Below are positions 51,402-60,097 of a stretch of 64,000 bases of DNA, piece after piece. The notes under the pieces are model-generated. The model ran no database searches and had not been told where the DNA came from. It saw nothing but the letters and a program-made list of their open reading frames with translations. The stretch spans positions 62,001 through 126,000 of the forward strand of contig JBGAKR010000006.1 in NCBI GenBank assembly GCA_044224315.1, given 5' to 3'. The translations under genes were made by a program, and so were the position numbers. Each line of letters opens with the position of its first letter. Within the stretch, counting starts at the first letter, position 1. The stretch comes from JAGXTF01 sp044224315 (GTDB lineage: Bacteria; Bacteroidota; Bacteroidia; NS11-12g; UBA955).

Positions 51402-51737
51402 TTAGGTTTGGTCATCAATGCCGGCCAATGGGGCATGGCGCATCACACTTTCCACGCCATCGGCACATGATGCGGCAGTTGCGTACATCTGGCTGGTGCC
51501 GATTACCTGGTTGTTTCCGGCTTTGAGTACAAAATAGTATTTGCCATTACTGGCTTCGCGTGTTTCATACATGGCAGCATTGCCTGCATTTTTCAACACA
51601 CTTTCAATTCCATTCTGGCAGCTGTCTTTAGATTTATAACCTTCGCTGGCCAAGATATTTTGGCCGTTTGAAGCCGTAAGTCTGAAGTAAAACTGGGCAT
51701 CTTTGCCTTTGTAAAGTTCAAATTGGGGATGTGACAT
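51402..51737 (-). CDS. YegP-family protein (tandem DUF1508)
   Basis: 111 aa containing two DUF1508 repeats: FELYKGKDAQFYFRLTASNG with QNILASEGYKSKDSCQNGIE, and YETREASNGKYYFVLKAGNN with QVIGTSQMYATAASCADGVE. Each repeat is a small beta-beta-alpha unit; the pair matches E. coli YegP in length (110 aa). Molecular function unknown. Alone in its transcript. Confidence 0.93.
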   Translation of the reverse strand: MSHPQFELYKGKDAQFYFRLTASNGQNILASEGYKSKDSCQNGIESVLKNAGNAAMYETREASNGKYYFVLKAGNNQVIGTSQMYATAASCADGVESVMRHAPLAGIDDQT

Positions 51738-51789
51738 AGTTCAAAAATAAATGGTTTTCGTAAATTAAAAGGTGATTTAGGTTACTTGT

Positions 51790-52110
51790 AGGGAATAGGG
51801 AATGGGGGATAGGGAATAGTGGAGGCGAATTTAGGGAGTAGGGTGCAGGGAGTGGGGGGCAGGCTTGCCCGACTGCTCCTGAGGCGGGGGAGGAGACAGG
51901 GGAACAGCCTTGTAGGGAAAAGGGAATAGGGAATAGGCTTGCCCGACTCCTTCTGAGGCGGGGAATAGCGGAGGAGACAGGGGAACAGCCTTTTAGGGAA
52001 TGGGCTTGCCCGACTGCTTCTGAGGCGGGGGATAGGGAATAGTGGAGGCGAATTTAGGGAGTAGGGTGCAGGGAGTGGGGGTACTGGAGGAGATAGATGA
52101 ACAGTCTTTT
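51790..52110. repeat. GC-rich mosaic of interleaved direct repeats
   Basis: Three modules recur. A: an exact 53-bp copy at 51805-51857 and 52028-52080 (GGGGATAGGGAATAGTGGAG start). B: a 27-bp element at 51862-51888, 51936-51962 and 52003-52029 (core GGCTTGCCCGACTGCTTCTG, one or two changes). C: GGAGGAGACAGGGGAACAGC at about 51888 and 51970, with a degenerate copy near 52086. Between them is GGGAATAGGGAAT-like DNA. No coding signal in 51738-52264. Confidence 0.9.
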
Positions 52111-52127
52111 GGATTTAATATGTCGCG

Positions 52128-52185
52128 GATTGCACTTTACACTCAGTTGTCAATTTTACATTCTACATTTTACATTTAAGGGGCG
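52128..52185. repeat. Degenerate TTTTACA heptamer patch
   Basis: Reads ATTGCACTTTACACTC... then TTTTACATTCTACATTTTAC. It combines GCGGATTGCACTTTAC with the 7-mer also seen at 32416-32447. Confidence 0.6.
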
Positions 52186-52264
52186 GCAAGCGTCAATAAT
52201 GGATGGTGAATGCTCTCGACCATTATTGGCGGCGGGCTTTATATTTTTATTGTTGTGAAAATAT

Positions 52265-52768
52265 TTAGTTGGCTTCAAATAATTTGAATAGTTCTGTACT
52301 CGATAATAGAGGTGAACTATAACTATTTGGATGCTGCTCGAATTTAGCTTCATCCATAACGAATGTATATTGTACCTCCTTATAATATTTTATATAAGAC
52401 AGGCAGACAATGAATCTTTTTTTTTGGTAATAAAAAAATAATGCAATATCCAAACCTCCCAGTTCTTTTGTTCTCACCATACTACCGTTAAATTTTATGA
52501 TTTTTACAATTTTGTTTGCTAAGCTTGAGTCAACTTTTCTAAGTCTTTGAATTCGGTTGTTTCTAGCAATACTATAAATGCAAACTGAATCAACTTTGCT
52601 TGGAAATTTCTGCTCTTTATAATCATTAATCTTAGTCGCAAGGTCGTCTTTTTCCAGTGAATTTGTTATACTATAATATATAGAATAATAGATTAAAAGT
52701 GCCCCAATTGCGATCAAGACTCTTTTGGTAATTTCTTTAATATTATATAATTTTTCTAAAAGCGTCAA
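52265..52768 (-). CDS. Hypothetical single-TM protein
   Basis: 167 aa. One membrane helix at about residues 17-36 (VLIAIGALLIYYSIYYSI), short cytoplasmic N-terminus, and an external part with helix EKDDLATKINDYKEQKFPSK and strands (KIVKIIKFNGSMVRTKELGG, IALFFYYQKKRFIVCLSYIK, YKEVQYTFVMDEAKFEQHPN). No family recognised. It is more AT-rich than its neighbours and lies between two repeat patches, which may point to recent acquisition. Confidence 0.65.
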   Translation of the reverse strand: MTLLEKLYNIKEITKRVLIAIGALLIYYSIYYSITNSLEKDDLATKINDYKEQKFPSKVDSVCIYSIARNNRIQRLRKVDSSLANKIVKIIKFNGSMVRTKELGGLDIALFFYYQKKRFIVCLSYIKYYKEVQYTFVMDEAKFEQHPNSYSSPLLSSTELFKLFEAN

Positions 52769-52854
52769 TTAAAAAAAAATCAGTATTCAAATATATTCAT
52801 AATATTAATTAAACCCAATATTTTGTATGAATTTGAGGTGTTGGTTTACAATTT

Positions 52855-52985
52855 TTCAAAAGAGAACAAGGGGCAGGGCCCGCACATTGAAAATGTGGCG
52901 GGAGGGAGTAGGGGTACTGGAGGCGATAGCCAGTCAGCCTTTAGGCGGCAATAAAGCCAACTGTAAACTTTAAACGGCTGCTCAA
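52855..52985. repeat. Repeat-derived patch, third GC-rich locus
   Basis: Contains GGGAGTAGGGGTACTGGAGG (52903-52922), matching 52071-52090 except one base, then GCGATAGCCAGTCAGCC. No coding signal in 52769-53002 and a short inverted segment (CGCACATTG...AATGTGGCG) at 52880-52899. Confidence 0.6.
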
Positions 52986-53002
52986 CTCTTCACTTCTAAC
53001 TC

Positions 53003-53854
53003 CTAACTATAAATTCCCGGTGCCATGTTCACTGCTTTATCCAGGGCATCCATGTTAATTTGGGTTTGGGATTTTTGATTGAGCCAGTGAACTAAAAATT
53101 CGGTAGGAATATTGCCGGTTAATTCATCGCTGGCCATAGGACAACCGCCCAGCCCCAGCATTGCACCATCAAAGCGGCGGCAACCACTTTCCCAGGCTGC
53201 GGAAATCTTGGGTTCCCAATTGCCGGGTGTGGCATGCAAATGGGCTCCTATTTCTACTTCTGGTAAAAGGTTTTTTATTTTCGAAAATAAATAAGTTATA
53301 TCCTCATTTTTTGCGCTACCAACCGTATCTGCCAAGCTAATTGTTTTGATGCCTAATAACGCAATCTTTTCGGCCCAATTTACCACTTCTTCACGGTTGT
53401 ATACCTCGCCATAAGGATTGCCAAATGCCATGCTGATATAGGCTACCATTTCTTTGCCGGCATCTATGGCCATTTTGTGCATGTTTTGTAATAATAAAAA
53501 AGCATCCTCCCGGCTCGAATTTGTGTTGCGTTGCTGAAAGGTTTCGTTTACCGAAAATGGGAACCCAATATAATCTACATAACCATGCGATAAAGCGGTT
53601 TTTGCCCCCCTTTCATTGGCCACAATTACCAAAAATTTATTATTGCCTTTTTCATCACTTACAGCCTGTAATACCTCATGTGTATCGGCCATTTGAGGCA
53701 CATGGGCAGCGCTTACAAAACTCCCACAATCCAGGGTATCAAAACCGCATTGTAACAATTGCTGCATCCAGGCAATTTTTTTCTCGGTAGAAATGGGATG
53801 ATGTATGCCCTGCATGGCATCGCGCGGGCATTCAATAACCTTCAGGGCCGTCAT
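53003..53854 (-). CDS. Hydroxymethylglutaryl-CoA lyase
   Basis: 283 aa, HMGL-like TIM barrel: VIECPRDAMQGIHHPIS (substrate-binding R-D at the start), GFDTLDCGSFVSAAHVPQMA, VANERGAKTALSHGYVDYIG, MAFGNPYGEVYNREEVVNWA, ISLADTVGSA, GAHLHATPGNW (metal-binding HxH) and FDGAMLGLGGCPMASDELTG (catalytic Cys in GGCPMA). Splits HMG-CoA into acetyl-CoA and acetoacetate, the last step of leucine breakdown. Ends beside repeat DNA and lies 6 bp after the DPP-IV gene. Confidence 0.93.
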   Translation of the reverse strand: MTALKVIECPRDAMQGIHHPISTEKKIAWMQQLLQCGFDTLDCGSFVSAAHVPQMADTHEVLQAVSDEKGNNKFLVIVANERGAKTALSHGYVDYIGFPFSVNETFQQRNTNSSREDAFLLLQNMHKMAIDAGKEMVAYISMAFGNPYGEVYNREEVVNWAEKIALLGIKTISLADTVGSAKNEDITYLFSKIKNLLPEVEIGAHLHATPGNWEPKISAAWESGCRRFDGAMLGLGGCPMASDELTGNIPTEFLVHWLNQKSQTQINMDALDKAVNMAPGIYS

Positions 53855-53860
53855 TTGTTT

Positions 53861-56041
53861 TTATAAAAAGTCGAAAAAGTACTGGCTGATTTTTTTGTAT
53901 AAATGCGCACGATCAGGGCCTAAAACATTGTGTTTGTGTCCCGGATATACATAATAATCCAGGTTGGCATTCATGTTTTTTACAGCACCCTGCACATACA
54001 TCAGGCTATGTTGCCAAACCACAACATCATCGTCGGTTCCATGAATCATCAATAATCGGCCTTCCAGGTTATTGATATAATTCAGCAAATTGGCTTTATC
54101 ATATCCTTCTTTGTTTTCCTGGGGTTTATCCATGTATCGTTCGGTGTACATAATTTCGTAATATTTCCAGTCAATTACAGGCCCACCGGCAACACCTACT
54201 TTAAATACACCCGGATGGCGGGTCATCAGGGAGGTGGTCATAAATCCACCAAAACTCCATCCATGCACACCAATGCGATTGCTGTCTACATAAGGAAAAC
54301 TTTTGAGATAACGCAACGCACCCAGCTGGTCTTCCATTTCTACAGTGCCCAATTGACGGAAAGTGGCATTCTCGAAATTTAAACCCTTGTGGGCCGACCC
54401 GCGATTGTCTACAGTATAAACTATATACCCATTTTGAGCCATATAATGAAACCACAAATTGGCCCCGCCCAACCAGCTTTCAGTAATCATCTGGGCATGT
54501 GGTCCGCCATATACATACACAATTACCGGATATTTTGTACTGCCATTTGGATTGAAATCGGGGGGTAAAAATGTACGAGAATACAGTGCCGTTCCATTTA
54601 CCATTACCGGTTCTATCTTTATTTCTCCAAGCTTAAAATCCTGCAATGGATTTACCGCTTTGTAAACCTCATTTACCAAAGTGCCATCAGTTTTATATAC
54701 CGTGTATCTTTTAGGTTCGGTGCGGCTTGAAAATACATCCATAAATTGCGCAGAATAATTATTTACCAACACAAAATGGGTTCCGGATCCTGAAGTAATT
54801 TTTTTAATTTTTATTTTTTTATCTTTATTATCTTTCTCTTTTAAATTTAAAAAATAAGCATGGCGCTGCAGCGGACTTTCACCGGTTGATTCGAAATAAA
54901 TTCCATCGCCCGATTTGTCGAATCCGATAAAACGGGTTACTTCCCAATTGCCAGAGGTAAGTTGTTTGGTCAATTTTCCATTTTGATACAAATACAGGTG
55001 GTCAAAACCATCGCGTTTGCTGAACCAAATGAAATCTGTACTGCTTTCGGGTAGGAAAATAGGACCGTGTTCGGGTTCAACGTATTTATCACTTTTTTCT
55101 TCAAAAATGGTTTTGTCTAATTCTCCGGTACTTGCATTGTAGCGGCGCAGTTCCATGCGGTTTTGTTCGCGGTTTACCCAGGCAATGTAAACATGCAATC
55201 CATTGGGACTCCATGTAATATTGGTTAAATAATGGTCGTACGGACCATTGGTTTTAAGGTAAATTACTTCCTCGGTAAATGAATTGTAAATTCCAACGGT
55301 AACGGTATGAGAGCTATCGCCCGCCATAGGGTAGCGGATATTGTCGCTTTTAGCAGGTCGCGAGTCGATATGCAACAATGGATACTGGGTTACAGCCCTT
55401 TCATCCATGCGGTAAAATGCCAATTTGGTGCCATCTGTATTCCAGAATAGGCCACCGGTAATGCCAAATTCATTGCGATGCACCGCCTGGCCATAAACAA
55501 TGCCATTTCCGCCATCCTCGGTAAGGTAGCGCGACTGGCTGGCGGTATGAATGCGGATATTGTTATTTTCTACCGTGGCAACGTTCAGTGAGGCCGGCGA
55601 CACTTCAATGGCATCGTACCGGCTGCCAAAAGTACGTTTAACCATGGCAGAGCCTAAGGTAAGGTTGTAGGTATAGAGGGCATTTTCGTGTACAAACCAA
55701 AAATTGCGTTCATCTTTCCAGGTAATGGCAGGAATGCCGCGCAGGGCCGAAGGGGCTGGACGTGAAGCATCGGCGCAAGCGCTGATAATTGCATTGTTCA
55801 GTTTTCCCAAACTCACCAGGGTATCATCTTTTTTGGAATAAGGATCGGTAGCAATTAAATCGGTGCCTTTAACTTGCGAAAATTTGTGACTGCCGGCAAT
55901 CCATTGCACGCCCTTCAGGGATTTTGGCGCAAATTGGGGATTATAACAATCTTCAATGGTAAGCATGCGGTCCTGGGCATGCAGGTTGCCATAACCCACT
56001 AAAGAAAACAACAGGGCTGGCAGGATATATTTTATCTTCAT
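53861..56041 (-). CDS. Dipeptidyl peptidase IV family serine peptidase (S9B)
   Basis: 726 aa with signal peptide 1-22. Residues 40-470 form the beta-propeller (DPPIV_N: WNTDGTKLAFYRMDERAVTQ, TNITWSPNGLHVYIAWVNRE); the C-terminal 250 form the alpha/beta-hydrolase: PVIVYVYGGPHAQMITESWL, IGVHGWSFGGFMTTSLMTRH (nucleophile S596), HGTDDDVVVWQHS (Asp about 671) and YPGHKHNVLGPDR (H704). Cleaves X-Pro/X-Ala dipeptides from peptides in the periplasm. Length agrees with bacterial members (about 720-750). Confidence 0.96.
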   Translation of the reverse strand: MKIKYILPALLFSLVGYGNLHAQDRMLTIEDCYNPQFAPKSLKGVQWIAGSHKFSQVKGTDLIATDPYSKKDDTLVSLGKLNNAIISACADASRPAPSALRGIPAITWKDERNFWFVHENALYTYNLTLGSAMVKRTFGSRYDAIEVSPASLNVATVENNNIRIHTASQSRYLTEDGGNGIVYGQAVHRNEFGITGGLFWNTDGTKLAFYRMDERAVTQYPLLHIDSRPAKSDNIRYPMAGDSSHTVTVGIYNSFTEEVIYLKTNGPYDHYLTNITWSPNGLHVYIAWVNREQNRMELRRYNASTGELDKTIFEEKSDKYVEPEHGPIFLPESSTDFIWFSKRDGFDHLYLYQNGKLTKQLTSGNWEVTRFIGFDKSGDGIYFESTGESPLQRHAYFLNLKEKDNKDKKIKIKKITSGSGTHFVLVNNYSAQFMDVFSSRTEPKRYTVYKTDGTLVNEVYKAVNPLQDFKLGEIKIEPVMVNGTALYSRTFLPPDFNPNGSTKYPVIVYVYGGPHAQMITESWLGGANLWFHYMAQNGYIVYTVDNRGSAHKGLNFENATFRQLGTVEMEDQLGALRYLKSFPYVDSNRIGVHGWSFGGFMTTSLMTRHPGVFKVGVAGGPVIDWKYYEIMYTERYMDKPQENKEGYDKANLLNYINNLEGRLLMIHGTDDDVVVWQHSLMYVQGAVKNMNANLDYYVYPGHKHNVLGPDRAHLYKKISQYFFDFL

Positions 56042-56088
56042 TTTGACTTACGGATTTGGAGGTGCAAATTTGCCTCCAAATTCAAAGA

Positions 56089-56901
56089 ATGCAAAACGTT
56101 GAGCAAATAATAAATTCTGCCTGGGAAAACCGGGAGCTATTGAAAGACCCTGAAACCCTCCAAGCCATTGAATATGTGATAGAAGAGCTGGATAAGGGAA
56201 GGCTGAGGGTTGCCCAACCCATGGGTGATACCTGGCAGGTAAATGATTGGGTAAAGAAGGCCGTAATTCTGTATTTCCCTACCCGAACCATGGAAACCCT
56301 GCATGCCGGCCCTATGGAATTTTACGACAAAATGAAGCTCAAATCGGGTTACCAGGAGTTGGGTATCCGTGTGGTACCCCATGCAGTGGCCCGCTACGGA
56401 GCCTTTATTTCACCAGGTGTGATTTTGATGCCCTCGTATGTAAACATTGGGGCCTATGTAGACAGCGGAACTATGGTAGATACCTGGGCCACTGTAGGCA
56501 GCTGCGCCCAGATAGGCAAAAATGTGCATCTCAGCGGTGGGGTAGGTATTGGTGGTGTGCTCGAACCAGTGCAGGCCGCCCCTGTGGTGATTGAAGATGA
56601 TTGCTTTGTGGGTTCTCGGTGTATAGTGGTAGAGGGTGTAAGAGTGGGTAAAGAGGCTGTTTTAGGTGCCGGTGTAACCTTAACCATGAGTACCAAAATA
56701 ATGGATGCCAATACCGGCGAAGAATTACCAAGGGGTATTATTCCACCCCGGAGTGTGGTAATTCCGGGTAATATGAAAAAAGAATTTGCCGGTGGAGAAT
56801 TTTATGTGCCCTGCGCATTGATTATTGGTACACGCAAACCCAGTACCGACCTTAAAACCTCGCTGAACGACGCGTTGCGCGACTTTAATGTATCGGTATA
56901 A
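56089..56901 (+). CDS. dapD: 2,3,4,5-tetrahydropyridine-2,6-dicarboxylate N-succinyltransferase
   Basis: 270 aa from the ATG at 56089 (MQNVEQIINSAWENRELLKD); E. coli DapD has 274. An ATG 33 bp upstream is possible but adds non-family residues. Left-handed beta-helix hexapeptide repeats: VVPHAVARYGAFISPGVILM, PSYVNIGAYVDSGTMVDTWA, TVGSCAQIGKNVHLSGGVGI, EDDCFVGSRCIVVEGVRVGK. Uses succinyl-CoA in the lysine/DAP pathway. The stop overlaps the next gene's ATG by 1 bp (TAATG). Presence of DapD together with Mpl means meso-DAP peptidoglycan. Confidence 0.97.
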   Translation: MQNVEQIINSAWENRELLKDPETLQAIEYVIEELDKGRLRVAQPMGDTWQVNDWVKKAVILYFPTRTMETLHAGPMEFYDKMKLKSGYQELGIRVVPHAVARYGAFISPGVILMPSYVNIGAYVDSGTMVDTWATVGSCAQIGKNVHLSGGVGIGGVLEPVQAAPVVIEDDCFVGSRCIVVEGVRVGKEAVLGAGVTLTMSTKIMDANTGEELPRGIIPPRSVVIPGNMKKEFAGGEFYVPCALIIGTRKPSTDLKTSLNDALRDFNVSV

Positions 56902-57974
56902 TGCGTATAGCATTCGATGCAAAACGATATTTTAGAAACCGCACCGGACTGGGAAATTACAGCCGCAGCATTGTGCATGCCTTGGCTAAGCGATTTCCCG
57001 AACATGAATTTGTTTTAATCTATACCGAAAATACCCCCCCATTATTGGATTTACCCAACCTTAAAACCATGGCGTTTGAAGGTAAAGGCAGTTTTTGGCG
57101 GGTATTTGGCATGGCCAAGGATTTGAAAAAGGCAGGTATAACCCATTACCATGGCTTGAGTAATGAAATACCCAGGGGGTTAAAAAAGCAAGGGATTAAA
57201 TCTGTTGTTACCCTGCATGATGCAATATTTATGCGGTACCCGGAATATTATCCTTTTTTTGATCGGATTATTTATAAAAATAAAACCAAGTATGCGGTAA
57301 ATAATGCAGATGGGGTGGTGTCTACTAGCCAAGCCACCGCGGCTGATTTACAAAAATATTTTGGATTGGATTTGCAAAAAAACAGGGTCATTTATCAACC
57401 GATAAATCCTGCATTTTATGCAGATTTTGTGAAGCAGGATACGGATCAAAAACCCTATTATATTTATGTATCGAGTTTTACCAAGCGCAAGAACCACGGG
57501 GCTTTGATACAGGCATTTGCGCGTATACAGAAACTTACCAATTGGAATTTATTATTGATAGGGAGTGGCAATGAAACTTTGCAAAATATTCAGCAATTTA
57601 TTGCCCATGAAAAATTGAATGACAGGGTACAAATTTTGCAAAATGCCCCCGATGCCGAGGTAGTAGAAAAAATGCAGCAAGCCAGTGGTTTTGTGTATCC
57701 TAGTTTGTTTGAAGGTTTTGGAATTCCTTTGGCCGAAGCTGCTGCCTGTAAATTGCCCATAGCCGCTGCAGATATTGCGGTTTTTAGAGAATTGGCCGGT
57801 GATGCTGCTTTGTATTTTCACCCCAATAAATATGAGGAAATGGCCGATGCTATGCTGAAAATAGCCAACCCAGAGCATGCCCTTAAACTAGTGCAGAAAA
57901 GGGATGTGATATTAAATAAGTTACAACCGGAAATAATTGCAGATCAATTGATGCAAGTGTATTTGGAATTGTGA
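56901..57974 (+). CDS. Glycosyltransferase family 1/4 (GT-B fold)
   Basis: 357 aa. N-terminus MRIAFDAKRYFRNRTGLGNY is the acceptor-side start of GT4 enzymes; donor domain has YIYVSSFTKRKNHGALIQAF, NWNLLLIGSGNETLQNI, and the E-x7-E motif in YPSLFEGFGIPLAEAAACKL. No membrane helix or signal; it works on the cytoplasmic face using a nucleotide sugar. Probably lipopolysaccharide or exopolysaccharide related, acceptor unknown. Oddly coupled to dapD by TAATG overlap. Confidence 0.92.
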   Translation: MRIAFDAKRYFRNRTGLGNYSRSIVHALAKRFPEHEFVLIYTENTPPLLDLPNLKTMAFEGKGSFWRVFGMAKDLKKAGITHYHGLSNEIPRGLKKQGIKSVVTLHDAIFMRYPEYYPFFDRIIYKNKTKYAVNNADGVVSTSQATAADLQKYFGLDLQKNRVIYQPINPAFYADFVKQDTDQKPYYIYVSSFTKRKNHGALIQAFARIQKLTNWNLLLIGSGNETLQNIQQFIAHEKLNDRVQILQNAPDAEVVEKMQQASGFVYPSLFEGFGIPLAEAAACKLPIAAADIAVFRELAGDAALYFHPNKYEEMADAMLKIANPEHALKLVQKRDVILNKLQPEIIADQLMQVYLEL

Positions 57975-58178
57975 TAATTTGTAATAAAGTTATTGTGATT
58001 GAGTTTATAATAAATTTTCAGATTTAAAAAAGTATAGAATTTAGCTAAATTTAAATATAATTTGAACTTTAAATTTTGCAGTGTAAACAGGCTTTTATGT
58101 TTAGTATAAAAGTGCCTTAAGTAATGCCCACATTCAATTGTGAAGACCGATTAAACGTGCCTTCGGGTCGATAAGGAT

Positions 58179-58742
58179 TTACAAATTCGACCTGAATATT
58201 TTAACCGAAATGGCCAATAGGATTATGCCAAAAAATTTGCGTATGGTGAGCATGCCACTTTTACCAATTTTGCGTTCGAGCCAACTGGTGCTGGCCATTA
58301 CAATGTAAATAACCACCAGGTTTAAACAAATGGCAGCCAATATTACGAGTTGATTATAATTGGCTTTCAGTGAAAGAATGGAAGTGAGGGTACCTGAGCC
58401 GGCGATTATGGGAAATGCAACCGGCACAATACTGCCGCTGGGCACATCGGGGTCTGAACGAAAAATGTCTATTCCCAATACCATTTCCAGGCCCAGGATA
58501 AACATCACAATGCTACCTGCCAGGGCAAATGATTGATTGTCTAAACCCAGAAATTTGAGGAAATACTCGCCCAAAAACAGAAAGCTTACCATTAAAACCG
58601 CCGAGGCTGCGGTTACTTTCCAAGCGCTGATGTGGGGTATTTTCTTTTTTAATGAAATCACCACGGGCACCGAGCCCAGCATATCTATTACCGCAAAAAG
58701 GGTAAAAGATACGGTAACAATATCCTTTAAGTTTACCTCCAT
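58179..58742 (-). CDS. MarC-family integral membrane protein (UPF0056)
   Basis: 187 aa from the ATG at 58742 (MEVNLKDIVTVSFTLFAVID). Six hydrophobic helices and family phrases: FAVIDMLGSVPVVISLKKKI, GSIVMFILGLEMVLGIDIF, VPVAFPIIAGSGTLTSILSL, and IRKFFGIILLAISVKIF. Slightly short of the typical 200-220 aa. Function of the family is unclear (the name comes from a disputed antibiotic-resistance link). Confidence 0.9.
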   Translation of the reverse strand: MEVNLKDIVTVSFTLFAVIDMLGSVPVVISLKKKIPHISAWKVTAASAVLMVSFLFLGEYFLKFLGLDNQSFALAGSIVMFILGLEMVLGIDIFRSDPDVPSGSIVPVAFPIIAGSGTLTSILSLKANYNQLVILAAICLNLVVIYIVMASTSWLERKIGKSGMLTIRKFFGIILLAISVKIFRSNL

Positions 58743-58781
58743 GGCGCAAAGGTAATTGCCAGTGAAGGCAGCGGGCAAATA

Positions 58782-59321
58782 TTATTTCATGTGCTTGAGG
58801 TTTGCCGCATACATCCAAATAAACAATGCAGCAAAAAATGCCGGGATATAGCTTGAAAACTTCATGATAGTACCCATCATACCCCCATTAGCCGGAAATT
58901 GAATTTGAAATATGAAAAGCAATCCGATTATGACCGGAATAAGCTCGCCGGCGAGGTAAAAATAAAATCCAACTTTTTGCAGTTTCCACATTTTGAGTGT
59001 ACCATAAACGCAAAGGGCTATGCAAATTAAGGTTATTAGTGAATTGGGGAGGGTCCAGCGTTCCATAATTTCCATATTGGCACTCATAAATTCTATGGAA
59101 CTATCCATCATTTCGCGTGCACCACCCTCGATTTTATCGGCTTGCTCGGCCATTTTATTGAGATTCTCACGCGGGCTTGGACCAAAAATACCGGTAAGTG
59201 AAGAGTATAATCCAAACAGGCATCCAACCCAGGTAAGAATAATCAGTGTAGTAAGGAATGCAGGTCTTTTCTTTTCTTTAAATACGGGCTGTTCGCCGTG
59301 GCTTTCTAGTACGTTTTCCAT
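58782..59321 (-). CDS. Four-TM membrane protein, paralogue of the next gene
   Basis: 179 aa from the ATG at 59321 (MENVLESHGEQPVFKEKKRP). Helices at about 20-45, 88-108, 115-140 and 150-172, with polar first loop (SPRENLNKMAEQADKIEGGA). Parallel to its upstream neighbour: RPAFLTTLIILTWVGCLFGL versus RPTFITVLCILTWIGCLFGL, KMWKLQKVGFYFYLAGELIP versus WMWKLKKTGFYIYTAGELIP, and the same NLKHMK end. Unknown function. Confidence 0.85.
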   Translation of the reverse strand: MENVLESHGEQPVFKEKKRPAFLTTLIILTWVGCLFGLYSSLTGIFGPSPRENLNKMAEQADKIEGGAREMMDSSIEFMSANMEIMERWTLPNSLITLICIALCVYGTLKMWKLQKVGFYFYLAGELIPVIIGLLFIFQIQFPANGGMMGTIMKFSSYIPAFFAALFIWMYAANLKHMK

Positions 59322-59363
59322 ATGAGAGTGCTGCAATTTACGTCAAGTAATGGATTAAAAACA

Positions 59364-59393
59364 AAAAAGGCCGCTCAAACGAACGGCCTTTTC
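59364..59393 (-). terminator. Intrinsic terminator after the 161-aa membrane protein gene
   Basis: AAAAGGCCG-n10-CGGCCTTTT, 9-bp stem; read on the minus strand it is followed by TTGTTTTT. It lies between the two paralogous genes, so they have at least partly separate transcripts. Confidence 0.88.
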
Positions 59394-59411
59394 TATAAAT
59401 GGGATTGAAAA

Positions 59412-59897
59412 TTATTTCATGTGTTTGAGGTTCAATCCGTACATAACCACGAAGGCTACGGGGATAATTGCCATCAAAATACCGAGGCTGGCCATAATTC
59501 CGCCACCTGCACCCATACCACCCAACAGAGCGAATGACAGAATAACTGGAATTAATTCACCTGCAGTATAGATATAGAAACCGGTTTTTTTCAATTTCCA
59601 CATCCAGAAAGCACCAAATGCACAAAGCAATACACAAACCAAACTCACCCATCCAATCAAGCTCATGTATTTAGTCATTGATGATGCAGCATCGGCTACT
59701 TTACTTAAAGAAGCATCCAATTCGGCATTGCCAGAACTTTGCATGGCAGGTGTTTCCATTTTAGAAACCACTGCACCGGCGCCAATGTTTCCAATTGCGC
59801 CAAATAATCCGAATAGGCAACCTATCCATGTAAGAATGCAGAGTACGGTGATGAATGTTGGCCTTGCTGGCGCTGTGTTTGTGTTGTTTTGTTCCAT
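59412..59897 (-). CDS. Four-TM membrane protein, paralogue of the neighbouring gene
   Basis: 161 aa. Helices at about 14-40, 75-97, 103-125 and 130-155, a loop with many small residues (KMETPAMQSSGNAELDASLS), GELIPVILSFALLGGMGAGG and the terminal NLKHMK. Unknown function; the shared pattern FYxYxAGELIPVI in both paralogues defines the family. Strongly hydrophobic and Gly/Ala-rich, like small stress membrane proteins. Has its own hairpin terminator. Confidence 0.85.
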   Translation of the reverse strand: MEQNNTNTAPARPTFITVLCILTWIGCLFGLFGAIGNIGAGAVVSKMETPAMQSSGNAELDASLSKVADAASSMTKYMSLIGWVSLVCVLLCAFGAFWMWKLKKTGFYIYTAGELIPVILSFALLGGMGAGGGIMASLGILMAIIPVAFVVMYGLNLKHMK

Positions 59898-60097
59898 GTT
59901 TTTTTATTTTTGGTGAAATCCGAATTAAAAACCAATTCGTTTCAATCGGTATAAATGAACCGTTTTTATTATTCACAAAAACAAAATAAATTAACGTTTG
60001 TTAGTTTTAAACACAAGAGTACAAGTTGTTTAAAATCAATATTATACCAATTTTAAGTAAGGCCTAAAACATGTGAATAACTCACTTTGAAATTGGG

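Noticed and set aside
51790..52110. Insertion sequence or integron remnant
   Set aside because: No transposase or integrase frame, no terminal inverted repeats, and no target-site duplication could be seen.
58089..58122. Hairpin AGGCTTTTAT...ATAAAAGTGCCT as a terminator of the glycosyltransferase gene
   Set aside because: The stem has a bulge, lies over 110 bp past the stop, and is not followed by a T run.
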